DNA from: Oscillospiraceae bacterium
Lineage (GTDB): Bacteria > Bacillota > Clostridia > Oscillospirales > CAG-272
DNA length: 64,000 bases
Direction of reading: 5' to 3'
Assembly: GCA_015064445.1 (NCBI GenBank)
Contig: SVSE01000004.1
Span: 1-64,000 of the forward strand
Program-made: the position numbers and the translations under genes
Notes under the pieces: generated by a model
What the model was told of the DNA's origin: nothing
Databases searched by the model: none
Seen by the model: the letters and a program-made list of their open reading frames with translations, nothing else
Shown here: piece by piece, positions 8,321 through 18,566 of the stretch
Numbering within the stretch: the stretch's first letter is position 1
How the letters are laid out: each line of letters opens with the position of its first letter

Positions 8321-9793
8321 TTATATTTGCTTATATACCTCTTTGAGAGCTGGATAAAGCTTCTTAAAGGCTTGGTATTTTTTCTCGTAGGCTTCTACAA
8401 GGTCGGGGCTTGGGAGAACGCTATCCTTGATTTTGATAAGTGCCCTTGTAGCGCTCGCTACACTGTCGTACTCGCCACAGCCAACCATTGCAAGAATTGC
8501 TCCACCATAAGCGGGGCCCTCCTCGATTTGTGGTCTTTGAATTTCAATTCCAAGGACATTAGCACACACAATACGCCAAATCTCGTTCTTTGCTCCACCA
8601 CCACAAATAAGGCTTTTATCGATACATACTCCGCTGTTTTTCGCAATCTCAATGCAATCACGAAGTGCAAAGGTAACTCCCTCCATTACGGCAAGAGTCA
8701 TTTGCTTTCTTGTGGTGCTTGGACGCATACCTATAAACGCGCCTCTCGCATCGGCATCATTATGAGGGCTTCTCTCGCCCATAAGATATGGGAGAAAATA
8801 CACATCGTTTTTGCCAAGATACTTATAAAGCTCCTTTTGCTCGCCTGCGTAGTCGCTGGTTTCGAGAATGCTCTCCATCCACCATTTATTGCACGACGCA
8901 GCGCTCAAAATGCATCCCATAAGATGATATTTTCCGTTTGCGTGACAAAAGCTGTGGAGTGCGTTTGCGCTATCAACCGAGAACGAATCCTTTGAGATAA
9001 ACACAGTACCACTTGTTCCAAGTGAGATATTGCACGAGCCATCGCTTACAGTTCCTGTTCCGATTGCAGCAGCTGCGTTATCGCCTGCACCTGCGCAAAT
9101 AAGCACGCCCTTATCAAGACCTAACTCATCTGCGATTTCGCTCTTTATTGTGCCAACTGCCTCGTAGGACTCGTAAAGGCGTGGAAGCCACTCGTCCTTA
9201 ACATGGCAAATTTTTGTCATTTCGGCGCTCCACTTGCGATTTTTTACATCTAAAAGAAGCATTCCACTCGCATCAGAGAAGTCCGTTGCGTGAACGCCCG
9301 AAAGCATATACACAAGGTAATCCTTTGGAAGCATAATTTTTGCTATTTTCTTGAAGTTATCGTTTTCGTTTTCCTCAAGCCAAAGGAGCTTAGGCGCTGT
9401 AAAGCCTGCAAACGAGATGTTCGCTGTGTGCTCTGACAAAACGCGCTTTCCTATCTTTTCGTTAAGATAATCGCTGTGAGCTTGTGTTCTACCATCGTTC
9501 CAAAGAATCGCAGGGCGAATTACATTATCATCACTATCGAGCGCAACAAGACCGTGCATCTGTCCACCAAAGGAAATTCCCTTGACGGTGCTTTTATCGT
9601 AGCCATCAAGAAGCTCCTTTAAGCCCATTATGGTCTGCTCGAGCCAGTCCGCTGGATTCTGCTCACTCCAGCCATCTCTTGGATAGCAAATCGGATAATC
9701 ACGGCTTACGCTCTTAACTATTTCTCCATCGGCACGGGCAAGCAGTATTTTAACTGATGATGTGCCGAGGTCAATTCCTATATAACTGTTCAT
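8321..9793 (-). CDS. xylB: Xylulokinase
   Basis: Phosphorylates D-xylulose to xylulose 5-phosphate, which enters the pentose phosphate pathway. The 490-residue product is a FGGY-family kinase: phosphate-binding IGIDLGTSSVK at the N terminus, the xylulokinase block GISFGGQMHGLV, the catalytic-Asp segment PAILWNDGRT, and the C-terminal ADP-binding GGGAKNEIW. The ATG at 9791-9793 follows the xylA stop by a single base; there is no strong ribosome binding site, which suggests translational coupling to xylA. A TTG three codons earlier lies inside xylA and was rejected. Confidence 0.95.
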   Translation of the reverse strand: MNSYIGIDLGTSSVKILLARADGEIVKSVSRDYPICYPRDGWSEQNPADWLEQTIMGLKELLDGYDKSTVKGISFGGQMHGLVALDSDDNVIRPAILWNDGRTQAHSDYLNEKIGKRVLSEHTANISFAGFTAPKLLWLEENENDNFKKIAKIMLPKDYLVYMLSGVHATDFSDASGMLLLDVKNRKWSAEMTKICHVKDEWLPRLYESYEAVGTIKSEIADELGLDKGVLICAGAGDNAAAAIGTGTVSDGSCNISLGTSGTVFISKDSFSVDSANALHSFCHANGKYHLMGCILSAASCNKWWMESILETSDYAGEQKELYKYLGKNDVYFLPYLMGERSPHNDADARGAFIGMRPSTTRKQMTLAVMEGVTFALRDCIEIAKNSGVCIDKSLICGGGAKNEIWRIVCANVLGIEIQRPQIEEGPAYGGAILAMVGCGEYDSVASATRALIKIKDSVLPSPDLVEAYEKKYQAFKKLYPALKEVYKQI

Positions 9794-9794
9794 A

Positions 9795-11111
9795 TTAACC
9801 AAACAAAATGCTATTTACAATAGCCTCAAGACCTTCCTGCTTTCCACTTCCCGGCAAAGCGCATACGCCCTTATCGGTTGCGTAGGAAGCGATTTCCTCA
9901 AGAGTAGCATCGTCGCTTGTAATCTTCTTTCCAAGCTCGCTATTCTTGTAGGAGGAGTATCTATTTTCAATGAATTTGTCTATTCTGCCATCCTCGATAA
10001 TCTCTGAAGCCTTGATAAGACCGAGAGCAAATGTATCCATACCGAGAATAAATGCCTCGAACATATCCTCAACTGTATATGATGGACGACGGTTCTTTGC
10101 ATCGAAGTTAAAGCCACCTGTAAGTCCACCTGCCTTAAGCACCTCGTACATACACATTGTAGCTGTGTAAACATCGAATGGGAACTCATCTGTGTCCCAG
10201 CCGAGAAGCATATCGCCCTGGTTTGCGTCGATTGAGCCGAGCATTCCGTTGATGGCGCTTACACGAAGGTCGTGCTGGAAGGTATGACCTGCCAAGGTTG
10301 CGTGGTTAGCCTCAATGTTCATCTTGAAGTCCTTATCAAGACCGTGTGCCTTCAAAAATCCGATAGCTGTTGCAGCATCGAAGTCGTACTGATGCTTCAT
10401 TGGCTCCTTTGGCTTTGGCTCAATATAGAAATCGCCTGTAAAGCCTATCTTGCGTCCGTAAGCAACTGCCATTTTCATAAGACGAGCAATATTGTCCTGC
10501 TCAAACTTCATATCGGTGTTGAGAAGAGTTTCATAGCCCTCACGGCCACCCCAGAATACATAGCCACGACCACCAAGCTTAACTGTAAGCTCAAGTGCCT
10601 TTTTAACCTGTGCTGCTGCGAATGCGAACACCTCTGCGCTATTTGATGAGCCTGCACCGTTTACAAAGCGAGGATTTGAGAACATATTTGCAGTTCCCCA
10701 AAGGCACTTAATGTCTGTACCCTCCATCTTTTCGAGAATGTAATCGGTAATCTCGTCAAGGCGACGGTTTGTTTCGTTAATGTCCTCTGCCTCTGGCACG
10801 ATATCAACATCGTGGAAGCAGAAATACTTGATGCCGAGCTTCTTCATAAACTCAAAGCCTGCGTCAACCTTTGCCTTAGCGTGCTCCATTGTGCCCTCGA
10901 TTGCACCAAAGGATTTGTCAGCAACGCCACGGCCGAACATATCGGTACCTGTTGCGCAAAGATTGTGCCACCAAGCCATAGCGAAAGGAAGATGCTCGCT
11001 CATCTTCTTGCCCATAATAACCCTGTCTGCATCATAATATTTGAATGCAAGAGGATTTGTGCTCTTTGAGCCCTCGTATTTAATTTCGGGGATATTTTTG
11101 AAAATTTCCAT
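9795..11111 (-). CDS. xylA: Xylose isomerase
   Basis: Converts D-xylose to D-xylulose. The 438-residue product belongs to the longer class II isomerases. It shows [34 protein letters not shown] and the metal-binding [12 protein letters not shown] segment. The start is the ATG at 11109-11111 with AAGGAG eight bases upstream; the open frame runs 55 codons further upstream but that part is AT-rich leader and terminator sequence, not protein-like. It is the first gene of a xylA-xylB operon. No XylR gene or obvious xyl operator was found nearby. Confidence 0.97.
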   Translation of the reverse strand: MEIFKNIPEIKYEGSKSTNPLAFKYYDADRVIMGKKMSEHLPFAMAWWHNLCATGTDMFGRGVADKSFGAIEGTMEHAKAKVDAGFEFMKKLGIKYFCFHDVDIVPEAEDINETNRRLDEITDYILEKMEGTDIKCLWGTANMFSNPRFVNGAGSSNSAEVFAFAAAQVKKALELTVKLGGRGYVFWGGREGYETLLNTDMKFEQDNIARLMKMAVAYGRKIGFTGDFYIEPKPKEPMKHQYDFDAATAIGFLKAHGLDKDFKMNIEANHATLAGHTFQHDLRVSAINGMLGSIDANQGDMLLGWDTDEFPFDVYTATMCMYEVLKAGGLTGGFNFDAKNRRPSYTVEDMFEAFILGMDTFALGLIKASEIIEDGRIDKFIENRYSSYKNSELGKKITSDDATLEEIASYATDKGVCALPGSGKQEGLEAIVNSILFG

Positions 11112-11181
11112 AAGATTTCTCCTTATTATATTATCTCCTTTTATTTTAATATATATTAGTGAAATTTGCAATACCTCACGC

Positions 11182-11213
11182 AAAAAATCCAAGGATTTCT
11201 CCTTGGATTTTTT
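11182..11213. terminator. Terminator between serpin gene and xylA
   Basis: AAAAAATCCAAGGA-TTTC-TCCTTGGATTTTTT. It ends the serpin transcript on the minus strand. About 70 bp of AT-rich sequence remains for a xylA promoter, for which only a weak candidate (TTGCAA then TTAAAA) is visible. Confidence 0.9.
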
Positions 11214-11217
11214 GTTT

Positions 11218-12579
11218 TTACTGTATGTCGGTAAGACAACCGATAAAGATAGGAAGATTTGTTCCGTTATCCACAATCATATAAACGAATGGTCTGTCAA
11301 GAGTTACGCTCCAAGCAGGAACATACACGCTTTCCATGCAATCCTCTACAATGGTAACGGCTGCTGCCCTTGTTCCCTCGTTATCAACGGAAATAAAGGT
11401 TTTGTGTATAACGCTGCTTATAAAAACATCGTTATCTGTCATATTGGAAAAGTCTGCGCCTTCACTAAATGCGGTCGGCATACCAAGCTCGCAAAGCATC
11501 TCCCTCATTTCTATACCGTACTCATAGCTGAACTTCGGCATACGGATCTCTCCGTCGCCTGATGGCTGAATGCCCGACAGTGTGTCGATAATTTCCTCGC
11601 CATCAAGAGATGAAATATAGTCGTTTATCGACACTCCCTCGCGCGGAAGCAGTGCCACGAAGCTATAATCTCCGCCCTCATAATTCTTCTTAAAGCCTGT
11701 TGCGTTCTCGGTTTCGATATACAAATATTCACCGTCGTTATACATCATATCAACCTGCTTTTCCTCGCCGTTGATGTTGGTAAAGGTATCCTTGTAAATC
11801 GAATCATCATTGATAGGTCTTTGCCACTTTGCATCAAATGCAATCGCGTTTATAAGGTACATAACGGTATCGCCCGATATTTCTTCAAGCACCTTCTTTA
11901 TCATAGAGTCGGTGCTTTGGTCAATCCAGTCGTTTATGCTATTGACGGTTGTATTATCAAATTTCGCTTTATATATTTCGGCACGGTAATAGTTCGCATT
12001 TGTATATAAAAATTCATCCTTTACCGAGAAATAATCGGCATCTCTGAACCAAATAGAATTTGCAATTGAAAGCTTACTGTTCTCGCTTGACGGTAAATTG
12101 TCAGTATAGGAGCTAAGATATTCGTTGAGGTCCTCGAGAGCTATTCCGTTTGAGAGAACGCTCTCCATTTCGCCTTTTGTCCCACCGCCGGCACCGTTGG
12201 CAGTCATTGCAAGCGCTATTTGAACGGACAACGGAGAAACGAGTGTGTTTTCATTCTCGCCTCTGTTCCACGATTCCTTGAATAGCGTGAGCGAAAATGC
12301 CATTTGAGAGGAAAGAAATTCCTCATCCAAAATTCGCTCCTTAGGTCCCATTGCATCTATGCCGTCCATCAAATTAACAACGGTATTGTCAAGCTCCTTT
12401 GCCTCGGGCTCTTGTACGCTTGATGATGAAGTCTCCTCGCTTGATGAGGGCTCTTCGCTTGATGAGGAGCCTTGCACCTCTGATGACGAGCTATTCTCAG
12501 GCGTCTCCTCATTTGCGCACGAGGCAAGCAAGCCAAGACACATACAAAGAGCCAAGATAAGTGATATTAGCTTTTTCAT
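11218..12579 (-). CDS. Lipid-anchored serpin (serine protease inhibitor)
   Basis: A 453-residue serpin. The N terminus is a lipoprotein signal peptide (lipobox L-A-S-C, Cys21) followed by a Ser/Glu linker of about 40 residues, so the inhibitor domain would stand off the cell surface. The serpin fold is complete: NTLVSPLSV near the first helix, the breach and shutter segments, and the reactive-centre loop near the C terminus. The hinge GTRAAAVT has small residues and Thr at the P14 position, as expected for an inhibitory serpin. Counting from the hinge puts Glu-Ser at the predicted scissile bond (about one residue uncertain). Gut bacterial serpins are known to inhibit host and bacterial serine proteases. 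Single-gene unit. Confidence 0.93.
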   Translation of the reverse strand: MKKLISLILALCMCLGLLASCANEETPENSSSSEVQGSSSSEEPSSSEETSSSSVQEPEAKELDNTVVNLMDGIDAMGPKERILDEEFLSSQMAFSLTLFKESWNRGENENTLVSPLSVQIALAMTANGAGGGTKGEMESVLSNGIALEDLNEYLSSYTDNLPSSENSKLSIANSIWFRDADYFSVKDEFLYTNANYYRAEIYKAKFDNTTVNSINDWIDQSTDSMIKKVLEEISGDTVMYLINAIAFDAKWQRPINDDSIYKDTFTNINGEEKQVDMMYNDGEYLYIETENATGFKKNYEGGDYSFVALLPREGVSINDYISSLDGEEIIDTLSGIQPSGDGEIRMPKFSYEYGIEMREMLCELGMPTAFSEGADFSNMTDNDVFISSVIHKTFISVDNEGTRAAAVTIVEDCMESVYVPAWSVTLDRPFVYMIVDNGTNLPIFIGCLTDIQ

Positions 12580-12618
12580 AAATTGTCCCCCTTATATATT
12601 TGTTTGTTCCCCACTTTC

Positions 12619-12648
12619 ATTGTAGCACACAAAATTTGACTTTGTCAG
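12619..12648 (-). promoter_or_regulatory. Promoter of the serpin gene
   Basis: On the minus strand CTGACA (12643-12648) and TACAAT (12619-12624) with an 18-bp spacer. Confidence 0.6.
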
Positions 12649-12712
12649 CAATATCAGTAAACGCTCATCGTTTGTTCACAAAATTTTCAAAAAAATCTAC
12701 TTTTCAACACAA

Positions 12713-12743
12713 AAAAGCGTTTAGGACAAGCCTAAACGCTTTT
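12713..12743 (-). terminator. Terminator of the MoxR-VWA operon
   Basis: AAAAGCGTTTAGG-ACAAG-CCTAAACGCTTTT, 19 bp after the stop of the last operon gene on the minus strand. Confidence 0.9.
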
Positions 12744-12761
12744 GTTTTTATTAGTTTGAGA

Positions 12762-15662
12762 TTATCTACCTCTCATTGAAGCGATACGCTCTGCCTCAGT
12801 CATTGCGTCCTTCTTATCCTTCTTCTTAGGTGAGAAGTGTCTGAACAAGAGGTCGATTATGAAGAGCAAGAGAAGCACGATGATTGCTGGGGTTGAAATG
12901 TCGCGCTGATATTGTACGAATTCAGCCCTCTGAATATCGTAGAATGCCTCAGCATCTGCCATAACCTCACCCTTACCTGCTGTTGCAAGGTCCTCCATTA
13001 CGCTTTCGCCATCAATGTTGAACAAGTCATACTCGCTCGCATAGAAGCCAACTACTGCATACTCAGCTCTATCATAAAGCTGAGCGTCCTCCTTACCAAC
13101 GAGCTTAACCTCAATGTGGTATGTGCCCTCCTGGTCGGCGGTGGTAATTTCCTTTCTATACTTTGTATCGGAAACACGACGGAAGTCGGTATACTCAATT
13201 GTATTGCCCTCTGCGTCGGTTACGAATGCAACGATTTGCTCATCATCTCTGATACGCTTTTCAGTTTCAACTGTAAGCTTTGTAATATCATCATTACGCT
13301 CACTTGAAATGATAAGTCCTGATGCGCCCATCTTGTCATTTAGTGAGTTAACGAGAAGGTTTTCAACAAGACGAAGGTTGTCAATCTTGTCAGTTGTTTC
13401 ATTGAGTGTGAACAAAGGTTTTGACCATGAGCCAGCAAGGTCACTCATATATACTGTTGAGTGTCCAAGACCGATATCCCATTCAGCGATGATTGGACGA
13501 AGGTCGTCAGCTGAAATAACTATCTTAGCACCGTCCTTAATTGTTGTTCCATAGTAACCGTTAATCTTATCGAATTCGTTTGGAACACCAACAAGCACTG
13601 CACTGTCGTTACGCTTTTCAAGCTCAGTTACCTTTTCGTTGATTGGCTTACCCTTGATAGATTCAGCAATCTGAACGAGTGAGTTATTAAGGTCAAGTGA
13701 TGATGTTACCTGACTGAACTTACCGTGACCGATTGTTGCAAGAGTTGCAAGTTCATTAGCCTGGCTACTTGTGTCCTTACCAACCGAAATTGTTGATGTT
13801 ACAACGCCTGCGTTAGCCATTCTACGAATGGTGTTATCATAGCCTGAGTTCCTATCAGATGGCTCACCATCGGAGAGGAATACCATCTGCTTAAGGTCTG
13901 CATCAGACTCGGAGAGCATCTTGTTAGCCATATCAATACCAAACTTATAGTTAGTACCATATGCCTTGATTGTATATCCGTTAGCGTCCTTTGTTCCCTG
14001 ATTCATTATACGGTTAGAGAACGAAGGATTGCTTTCGTCTGTGTGCTTATAGAAATAAGACTCGAAGGAGTGTTCGATTTGCTCGATAATCCATTCCTTT
14101 TCGTAAAGCTGTGTAAGAGGAAGCGCAATTGAAGCATCGGAGTCGAAAAGAACGATACCGATATAGTCCTCTTCCTCAAATCCCTCAGAATCAAGCACCT
14201 TAATAACGCTCTGCTTAACCATGTCGTAACGAGTGAGCGTTCCACCATGCTCGTTCTTCTCTGTTGTGCCTGTAACTGCCTGACCCATTGAGGACGACAT
14301 ATCAACTGTGATAACTGTCGCGATTACCTCTCTGCGCTCGTCAATTTTAAGGTCAACTGGGAGAATATCGATAAGTGGGTTTTCTGCGTAATCCTGATTG
14401 TTATAGTTATAGGTGTTAGAGCCACAGGTGAACACAAGTCCACGACCAAGCTCCTCAACAAATCTCTTAACGAGGTCTGTGCCTCCTACCGGCATATCCG
14501 AGAAGTCGATATTCATCATAACGATTTCATCGTATGGAAGAAGCTCCTCCATAGAGTCTGGGAAGTCCACGGTTTCGATAACGGTGTACTCATAGTCGCC
14601 AAGAAGATTCAAAATCTTGTCCTGTGCCTGTGAGCCATCGCCATCTACTACGAGAATATTCGCCACGCCATCTATTGAGAACCACGAATAGAGTGTGTTG
14701 TTTTGATCGATTGCATCTGTGAATTGCTCGTTTTCATTTACCTCAAATACTGCATAAACGCTGTGAATACCTGCGCCCTCTGCGTCGTACTTGAAGGAGA
14801 AGGAGTTATTGCCCTTCTTAATTGATACATTCTGTGAATGTACCTCAAATGGCTCGCCTGAGCCCTCTGTGCCCTGTGGAATTTCAAAGAACTTAATCTT
14901 TCCACTTGTAGCCTTTGTGCTCTTGAGCGCCAAGCTGATAGCTACATTACCGTCTTTATCGTCCTCAACAACCTTTGTGGACATAGAAACCATCTGTACC
15001 TCAGCTGTATTCTCATCATCTATTATGTCAAAGTAAGCTGCGTCAAGACGGATATCATCTGAAACGAGCTTCTTTGCAGCGCTCCACGCGTTACCGAGAG
15101 TCTGACGACCGTCGGACATAAGGATTACTCTCTTATTTACACGAGAGGTCTGTGAGAAAAGCGTTGATGCGTATTCAATTGCACCTTGAATGTTTGTGTT
15201 TGTAGATTTAATGTCGCTTCCTGAAACATTGAGATAGTCCTCTACTATTTCGCCAAATTCAGTGAAATAGATATGGTCGTTAGCAAATACAACGACACCT
15301 ATCTCGGTGTTTTCGTCAGCATTTTCTTGAAGGTCCTTGATATATGCGTTCATCTTATCCTTCATAGGAGAGTTTGAATCGGACATATCGGCGACAACAA
15401 TTATTTGTGTATCCTCTGGTGCTGTTGTTGTTTCAATAATCTTTGGCTCGGTGATAAGCGCGCACGCTATCGCGATAATAAGAATATGAATGAACAATGG
15501 CACAATGTGCTTCATATTGTATCTACGACTCTTGTGGAGACGGAAGAATGGAATAATTGCAAGCACAAGTGCAGGGATAATTACAAGGAACAACAGTGGA
15601 CGAGCAACCTCGTACTTTATTCCAAGCTCTGTTGCCAAGAACGGGAGAAGATTAAAATTCAT
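12762..15662 (-). CDS. Membrane protein with two VWA domains and a GATase-like middle
   Basis: A 966-residue protein, last gene of the MoxR operon. Two membrane segments lie near the N terminus (about 21-41 and 52-70) and one near the C terminus (sequence AIIVLLLLFIIDLLF). A first von Willebrand A domain begins with the metal-site motif DMSDS (Asp92), followed by a beta-rich part, a Rossmann-like segment (NILVVDGDGSQAQ) resembling class I glutamine-amidotransferase-like folds, and a second VWA domain with an intact DMSSS motif. VWA domains bind partners through a metal ion. The ATG at 15660-15662 lies inside the end of the upstream gene (11-base overlap), which implies translational coupling; a TTG eight codons upstream is a weaker start. 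Confidence 0.85.
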   Translation of the reverse strand: MNFNLLPFLATELGIKYEVARPLLFLVIIPALVLAIIPFFRLHKSRRYNMKHIVPLFIHILIIAIACALITEPKIIETTTAPEDTQIIVVADMSDSNSPMKDKMNAYIKDLQENADENTEIGVVVFANDHIYFTEFGEIVEDYLNVSGSDIKSTNTNIQGAIEYASTLFSQTSRVNKRVILMSDGRQTLGNAWSAAKKLVSDDIRLDAAYFDIIDDENTAEVQMVSMSTKVVEDDKDGNVAISLALKSTKATSGKIKFFEIPQGTEGSGEPFEVHSQNVSIKKGNNSFSFKYDAEGAGIHSVYAVFEVNENEQFTDAIDQNNTLYSWFSIDGVANILVVDGDGSQAQDKILNLLGDYEYTVIETVDFPDSMEELLPYDEIVMMNIDFSDMPVGGTDLVKRFVEELGRGLVFTCGSNTYNYNNQDYAENPLIDILPVDLKIDERREVIATVITVDMSSSMGQAVTGTTEKNEHGGTLTRYDMVKQSVIKVLDSEGFEEEDYIGIVLFDSDASIALPLTQLYEKEWIIEQIEHSFESYFYKHTDESNPSFSNRIMNQGTKDANGYTIKAYGTNYKFGIDMANKMLSESDADLKQMVFLSDGEPSDRNSGYDNTIRRMANAGVVTSTISVGKDTSSQANELATLATIGHGKFSQVTSSLDLNNSLVQIAESIKGKPINEKVTELEKRNDSAVLVGVPNEFDKINGYYGTTIKDGAKIVISADDLRPIIAEWDIGLGHSTVYMSDLAGSWSKPLFTLNETTDKIDNLRLVENLLVNSLNDKMGASGLIISSERNDDITKLTVETEKRIRDDEQIVAFVTDAEGNTIEYTDFRRVSDTKYRKEITTADQEGTYHIEVKLVGKEDAQLYDRAEYAVVGFYASEYDLFNIDGESVMEDLATAGKGEVMADAEAFYDIQRAEFVQYQRDISTPAIIVLLLLFIIDLLFRHFSPKKKDKKDAMTEAERIASMRGR

Positions 15663-17658
15663 CACGATAATATACCCCCCATTCAATTACGATAACAGCA
15701 AGAAGAATCATTACTACATATGGCCAAGCCTCCATAGGATCCTTTTTAACCTCAATAGTAGTCAAAACCTCCTCTGCAACGATAGTGTCACCCATTGCGG
15801 TTGTATCACTTTCGCCAGCAGGAACGCTTGTTGGTAGATAGAATATCTTCTCATTATCGCCGTCATATTTTACAAGCAACGAGTAAATTCCTATATTTTC
15901 AAGAAGGAATTCGGTATCGTTTGCTTCCATTACATCAAGAACGCTGATTTCTCCGTCCTCATTATGATAACGAAGCTCAACCTCAACTGCTCCAACAGGT
16001 GCGCTGAACTTGACGGTCTGTCCAACATCGAACGCCCTCTGCTCAACAACTGATGGGAGTGAGTATGTAATCATATTGTTTATAAGAAGTGGGAAATCGA
16101 TAAGCATAGGAAGTGTTGTCATGTGAATATCAAAGGATACGCAAACAACTCTTACATTATTCTCCTTACCAGCCATTACTACTGCCTGGTTATTACAGGT
16201 GAATATTTCCTCATATTTCTTTGAATCGCTTGTGTAAAGCGCGCGATATTCGCCGACTGCAATATTTCTCTTACCGATGTTTCTTGTAAGAGTCTTATAT
16301 GCCTCGCTATCGCTGCTTACAGCAGGAATCATATAGAATGGAGAGCCAAGCTCTGCCGATTCCTTGTTTCCGATTTCAAGTGATGTTCCAACAGGGTCCT
16401 TTGGTGGATTGAAGAACCAAACGGCACCGTCGTCTGGAAGCACCTGAGGCATTACGCCATCAAAGATATAGAGGTCATAGCCCTCGATAGCTCCGCCATT
16501 ATTTACCTGACTGAGCTCCTTCTTAATGTCTGTCTTGTTGCTTAATGTGTAGCCTATATTACGAAGAACTGTGATAAGGAACGTGGTCTTAGATGAGCTT
16601 GCCTCCTCTTGACCGCCCTCAGGGTCCTTTACCATTTCTGCGTATGTACTTACTACAAGAATTTTTACTCTGTCTGCCTGTGCAGAATAGAGTGTGCGTG
16701 AGTCATCAGTTGCAAGACCGTCCTCCTCAAGACCGTCAAGAGTAACCTTAACGCTCTCGTACTCGGAGATGTTGCTTATCTGATAATAGATTGCGCTGTC
16801 GGCAACCATAGATTCCTTGGTCGCAAAGGTAATAATATTCTTACCTGCGTTCAAGGTTACTGTTTGTGTGCTAACGAGCTGACCATCAATATGAAGGCTT
16901 ACGCTTACATCTCTTGTCGCCACAGTTCCGTCCTCATTAAGAGGATTTGGTGTGAAGAAGTTTACGGTTGCGTTAAAGATATACTTTGCGCCCATAAGAG
17001 TATCTGTAAGGTTTGTAATGCCTATATTTTCGTCATCCTCGCTTGCGAAGTTAACAATTTCAACACCGTCAGCGTCGAAATATTCCTTATCTGTGTAGAA
17101 GAAAATGCTTGTATCTGGGTTCATGTTCTGAACATTACTTGCAAGAACAAGTGCACCCTCGATATCGCCCTCTCCGTCGTCACATATAAGACCCTCGATT
17201 GCGTTTGTAATTTCCACCTTGTCAGCACTTCTGAATACCTGTGTTTCAGGTGTGTTTCCTGCGCTGATAACGGTGATTTTATTATTTTCGCCCGCCTTGC
17301 CTGCTGTTGATTCGATTTCCTCGAGTGCAAGCTGGTAGCGAGTTTTGCCATCCTTATTTACTGTCATCATACTTGCTGATGAATCAAGCACAATTACAGT
17401 ATCCTTTGCCTTGAACGGGAGTATTGTAGGTCTGGAAATAGCCAAACTTGCAAATATTACCGTCAAAAGCTGTAAAATAAGCAAAAGTGAAAATATAAAA
17501 TTAAGTGGCAAACGAGTTTTTACATACTTTAAGCTTCGTTTCCATATAAAGGTACTTGATACTGGCTTTTGAACATACTTAGATTTAAGAAGATAAATAA
17601 GTATGATAATCGGAATGCCAAGTAAACCAAGTAAACCAAGAGGTTGCAGTAAACTCAT
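15652..17658 (-). CDS. BatA-type VWA membrane protein
   Basis: A 668-residue protein with the N-terminal BatA architecture: membrane segments at about 5-24 and 54-74 flank a short basic loop, followed by a VWA domain with the MIDAS motif DSSAS (Asp92). A long beta-rich part follows and a final membrane helix (VVMILLAVIVIEW) lies near the C terminus. In Bacteroides and other bacteria such proteins sit next to MoxR and DUF58 genes; their roles in stress tolerance or envelope biogenesis are only partly known. It overlaps the DUF58 gene by four bases and the next VWA gene by 11 bases. Confidence 0.85.
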   Translation of the reverse strand: MSLLQPLGLLGLLGIPIIILIYLLKSKYVQKPVSSTFIWKRSLKYVKTRLPLNFIFSLLLILQLLTVIFASLAISRPTILPFKAKDTVIVLDSSASMMTVNKDGKTRYQLALEEIESTAGKAGENNKITVISAGNTPETQVFRSADKVEITNAIEGLICDDGEGDIEGALVLASNVQNMNPDTSIFFYTDKEYFDADGVEIVNFASEDDENIGITNLTDTLMGAKYIFNATVNFFTPNPLNEDGTVATRDVSVSLHIDGQLVSTQTVTLNAGKNIITFATKESMVADSAIYYQISNISEYESVKVTLDGLEEDGLATDDSRTLYSAQADRVKILVVSTYAEMVKDPEGGQEEASSSKTTFLITVLRNIGYTLSNKTDIKKELSQVNNGGAIEGYDLYIFDGVMPQVLPDDGAVWFFNPPKDPVGTSLEIGNKESAELGSPFYMIPAVSSDSEAYKTLTRNIGKRNIAVGEYRALYTSDSKKYEEIFTCNNQAVVMAGKENNVRVVCVSFDIHMTTLPMLIDFPLLINNMITYSLPSVVEQRAFDVGQTVKFSAPVGAVEVELRYHNEDGEISVLDVMEANDTEFLLENIGIYSLLVKYDGDNEKIFYLPTSVPAGESDTTAMGDTIVAEEVLTTIEVKKDPMEAWPYVVMILLAVIVIEWGVYYRDEF

Positions 17659-18554
17659 TTTATTATTTCCGCCTCATATCCCTTTCCAAAAATAACCTTT
17701 TCGATTGGGTCCTCGCTCGATACGGTAAAGAAGGTCGCCTCTCTTGATGCGCAGAAGTCGATAAGCTCCTTTTCGTATTCGTCGAATGCCCTCTGGTAGG
17801 CCTCAACCATTTTTCTTGTGATACGCAATCTCATATTCTTGGGGTCATCAAATCCCACAGACTCGGAGTCTACCATATGAACGCGTCCGTCAAAGTTCGG
17901 GAACAGCTCGTCAGGAGAGAGAACCTGAATACAAAGCACCTCTCTGCGCTTGTATGTCAAAAAGTCGATAGCCTTTTTCCAGTCACTCTCTGTCAAGAAG
18001 TCCGAAATTATAATTGTTAAACCGTCATCATATCCCGGTGAATCAATGGTTACTATAGATTGCTCAAGGTCTGTCTCGCCCTCAAATTCTGTGTCCTCAA
18101 GATATTGAGCTGCACGATAGAAGGAGTCCTTGTTATATACAGTAAAGCCGATATCCTCTGCCTTATTTCCTTTAAGGAGCTTGTAGGATACACGGTCCAT
18201 TGCAGATACCGAGAGATATCCAAATGCTGCCGCTATTCTTAGCGCCTGCTCTGCCTTTTCAGGCTCTCCACAGGCCATAGAAGCCGAACAGTCAATCAAA
18301 ATCTGATTGTGCATCTGTCTTTCATCCGTGAAAAGTCTTATAAAGTACTTTTCAAAACGAGCGTATACGTTCCAGTCGATACGCCTGATATCATCGCCGG
18401 GGAAGTACTCACGGAAGTCAGCAAATTCAACTGTACTTCCGTATGAGCGGGCTTTTCTTCCACCACCGAAGTATCCTGTCATCGGATTTTTGAGCAATAA
18501 TGCGGCGGCATCAAGACGGTCAAGAAATGCACCGTCTAATATTCTTCTTTTCAT
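17655..18554 (-). CDS. DUF58 domain protein
   Basis: A 299-residue soluble protein of the DUF58 family, which is almost always encoded next to MoxR ATPases. The family hallmark GSTVEFADFREYFPGDDIRRIDW is present (about residues 39-61), followed by a VWA-like fold with the metal-site motif DCSAS (Asp88). It starts 12 bp after the MoxR stop and overlaps the following gene by four bases. Its biochemical role is not established; it is inferred to be an adaptor or client of the MoxR ATPase. Confidence 0.92.
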   Translation of the reverse strand: MKRRILDGAFLDRLDAAALLLKNPMTGYFGGGRKARSYGSTVEFADFREYFPGDDIRRIDWNVYARFEKYFIRLFTDERQMHNQILIDCSASMACGEPEKAEQALRIAAAFGYLSVSAMDRVSYKLLKGNKAEDIGFTVYNKDSFYRAAQYLEDTEFEGETDLEQSIVTIDSPGYDDGLTIIISDFLTESDWKKAIDFLTYKRREVLCIQVLSPDELFPNFDGRVHMVDSESVGFDDPKNMRLRITRKMVEAYQRAFDEYEKELIDFCASREATFFTVSSEDPIEKVIFGKGYEAEIIK

Positions 18555-18566
18555 TTTTACCGCCTA

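Noticed and set aside
8282-8995. A 237-codon open frame on the plus strand opposite xylB
   Set aside because: It lies entirely antisense to the xylulokinase gene, begins in the terminator, has a biased hydrophobic/Cys composition and no ribosome binding site. It is a shadow frame.
11112-11276. N-terminal extension of xylose isomerase by 55 codons
   Set aside because: The stretch contains the serpin terminator and AT-rich leader. The internal ATG has AAGGAG at the right distance and matches the family's N terminus.
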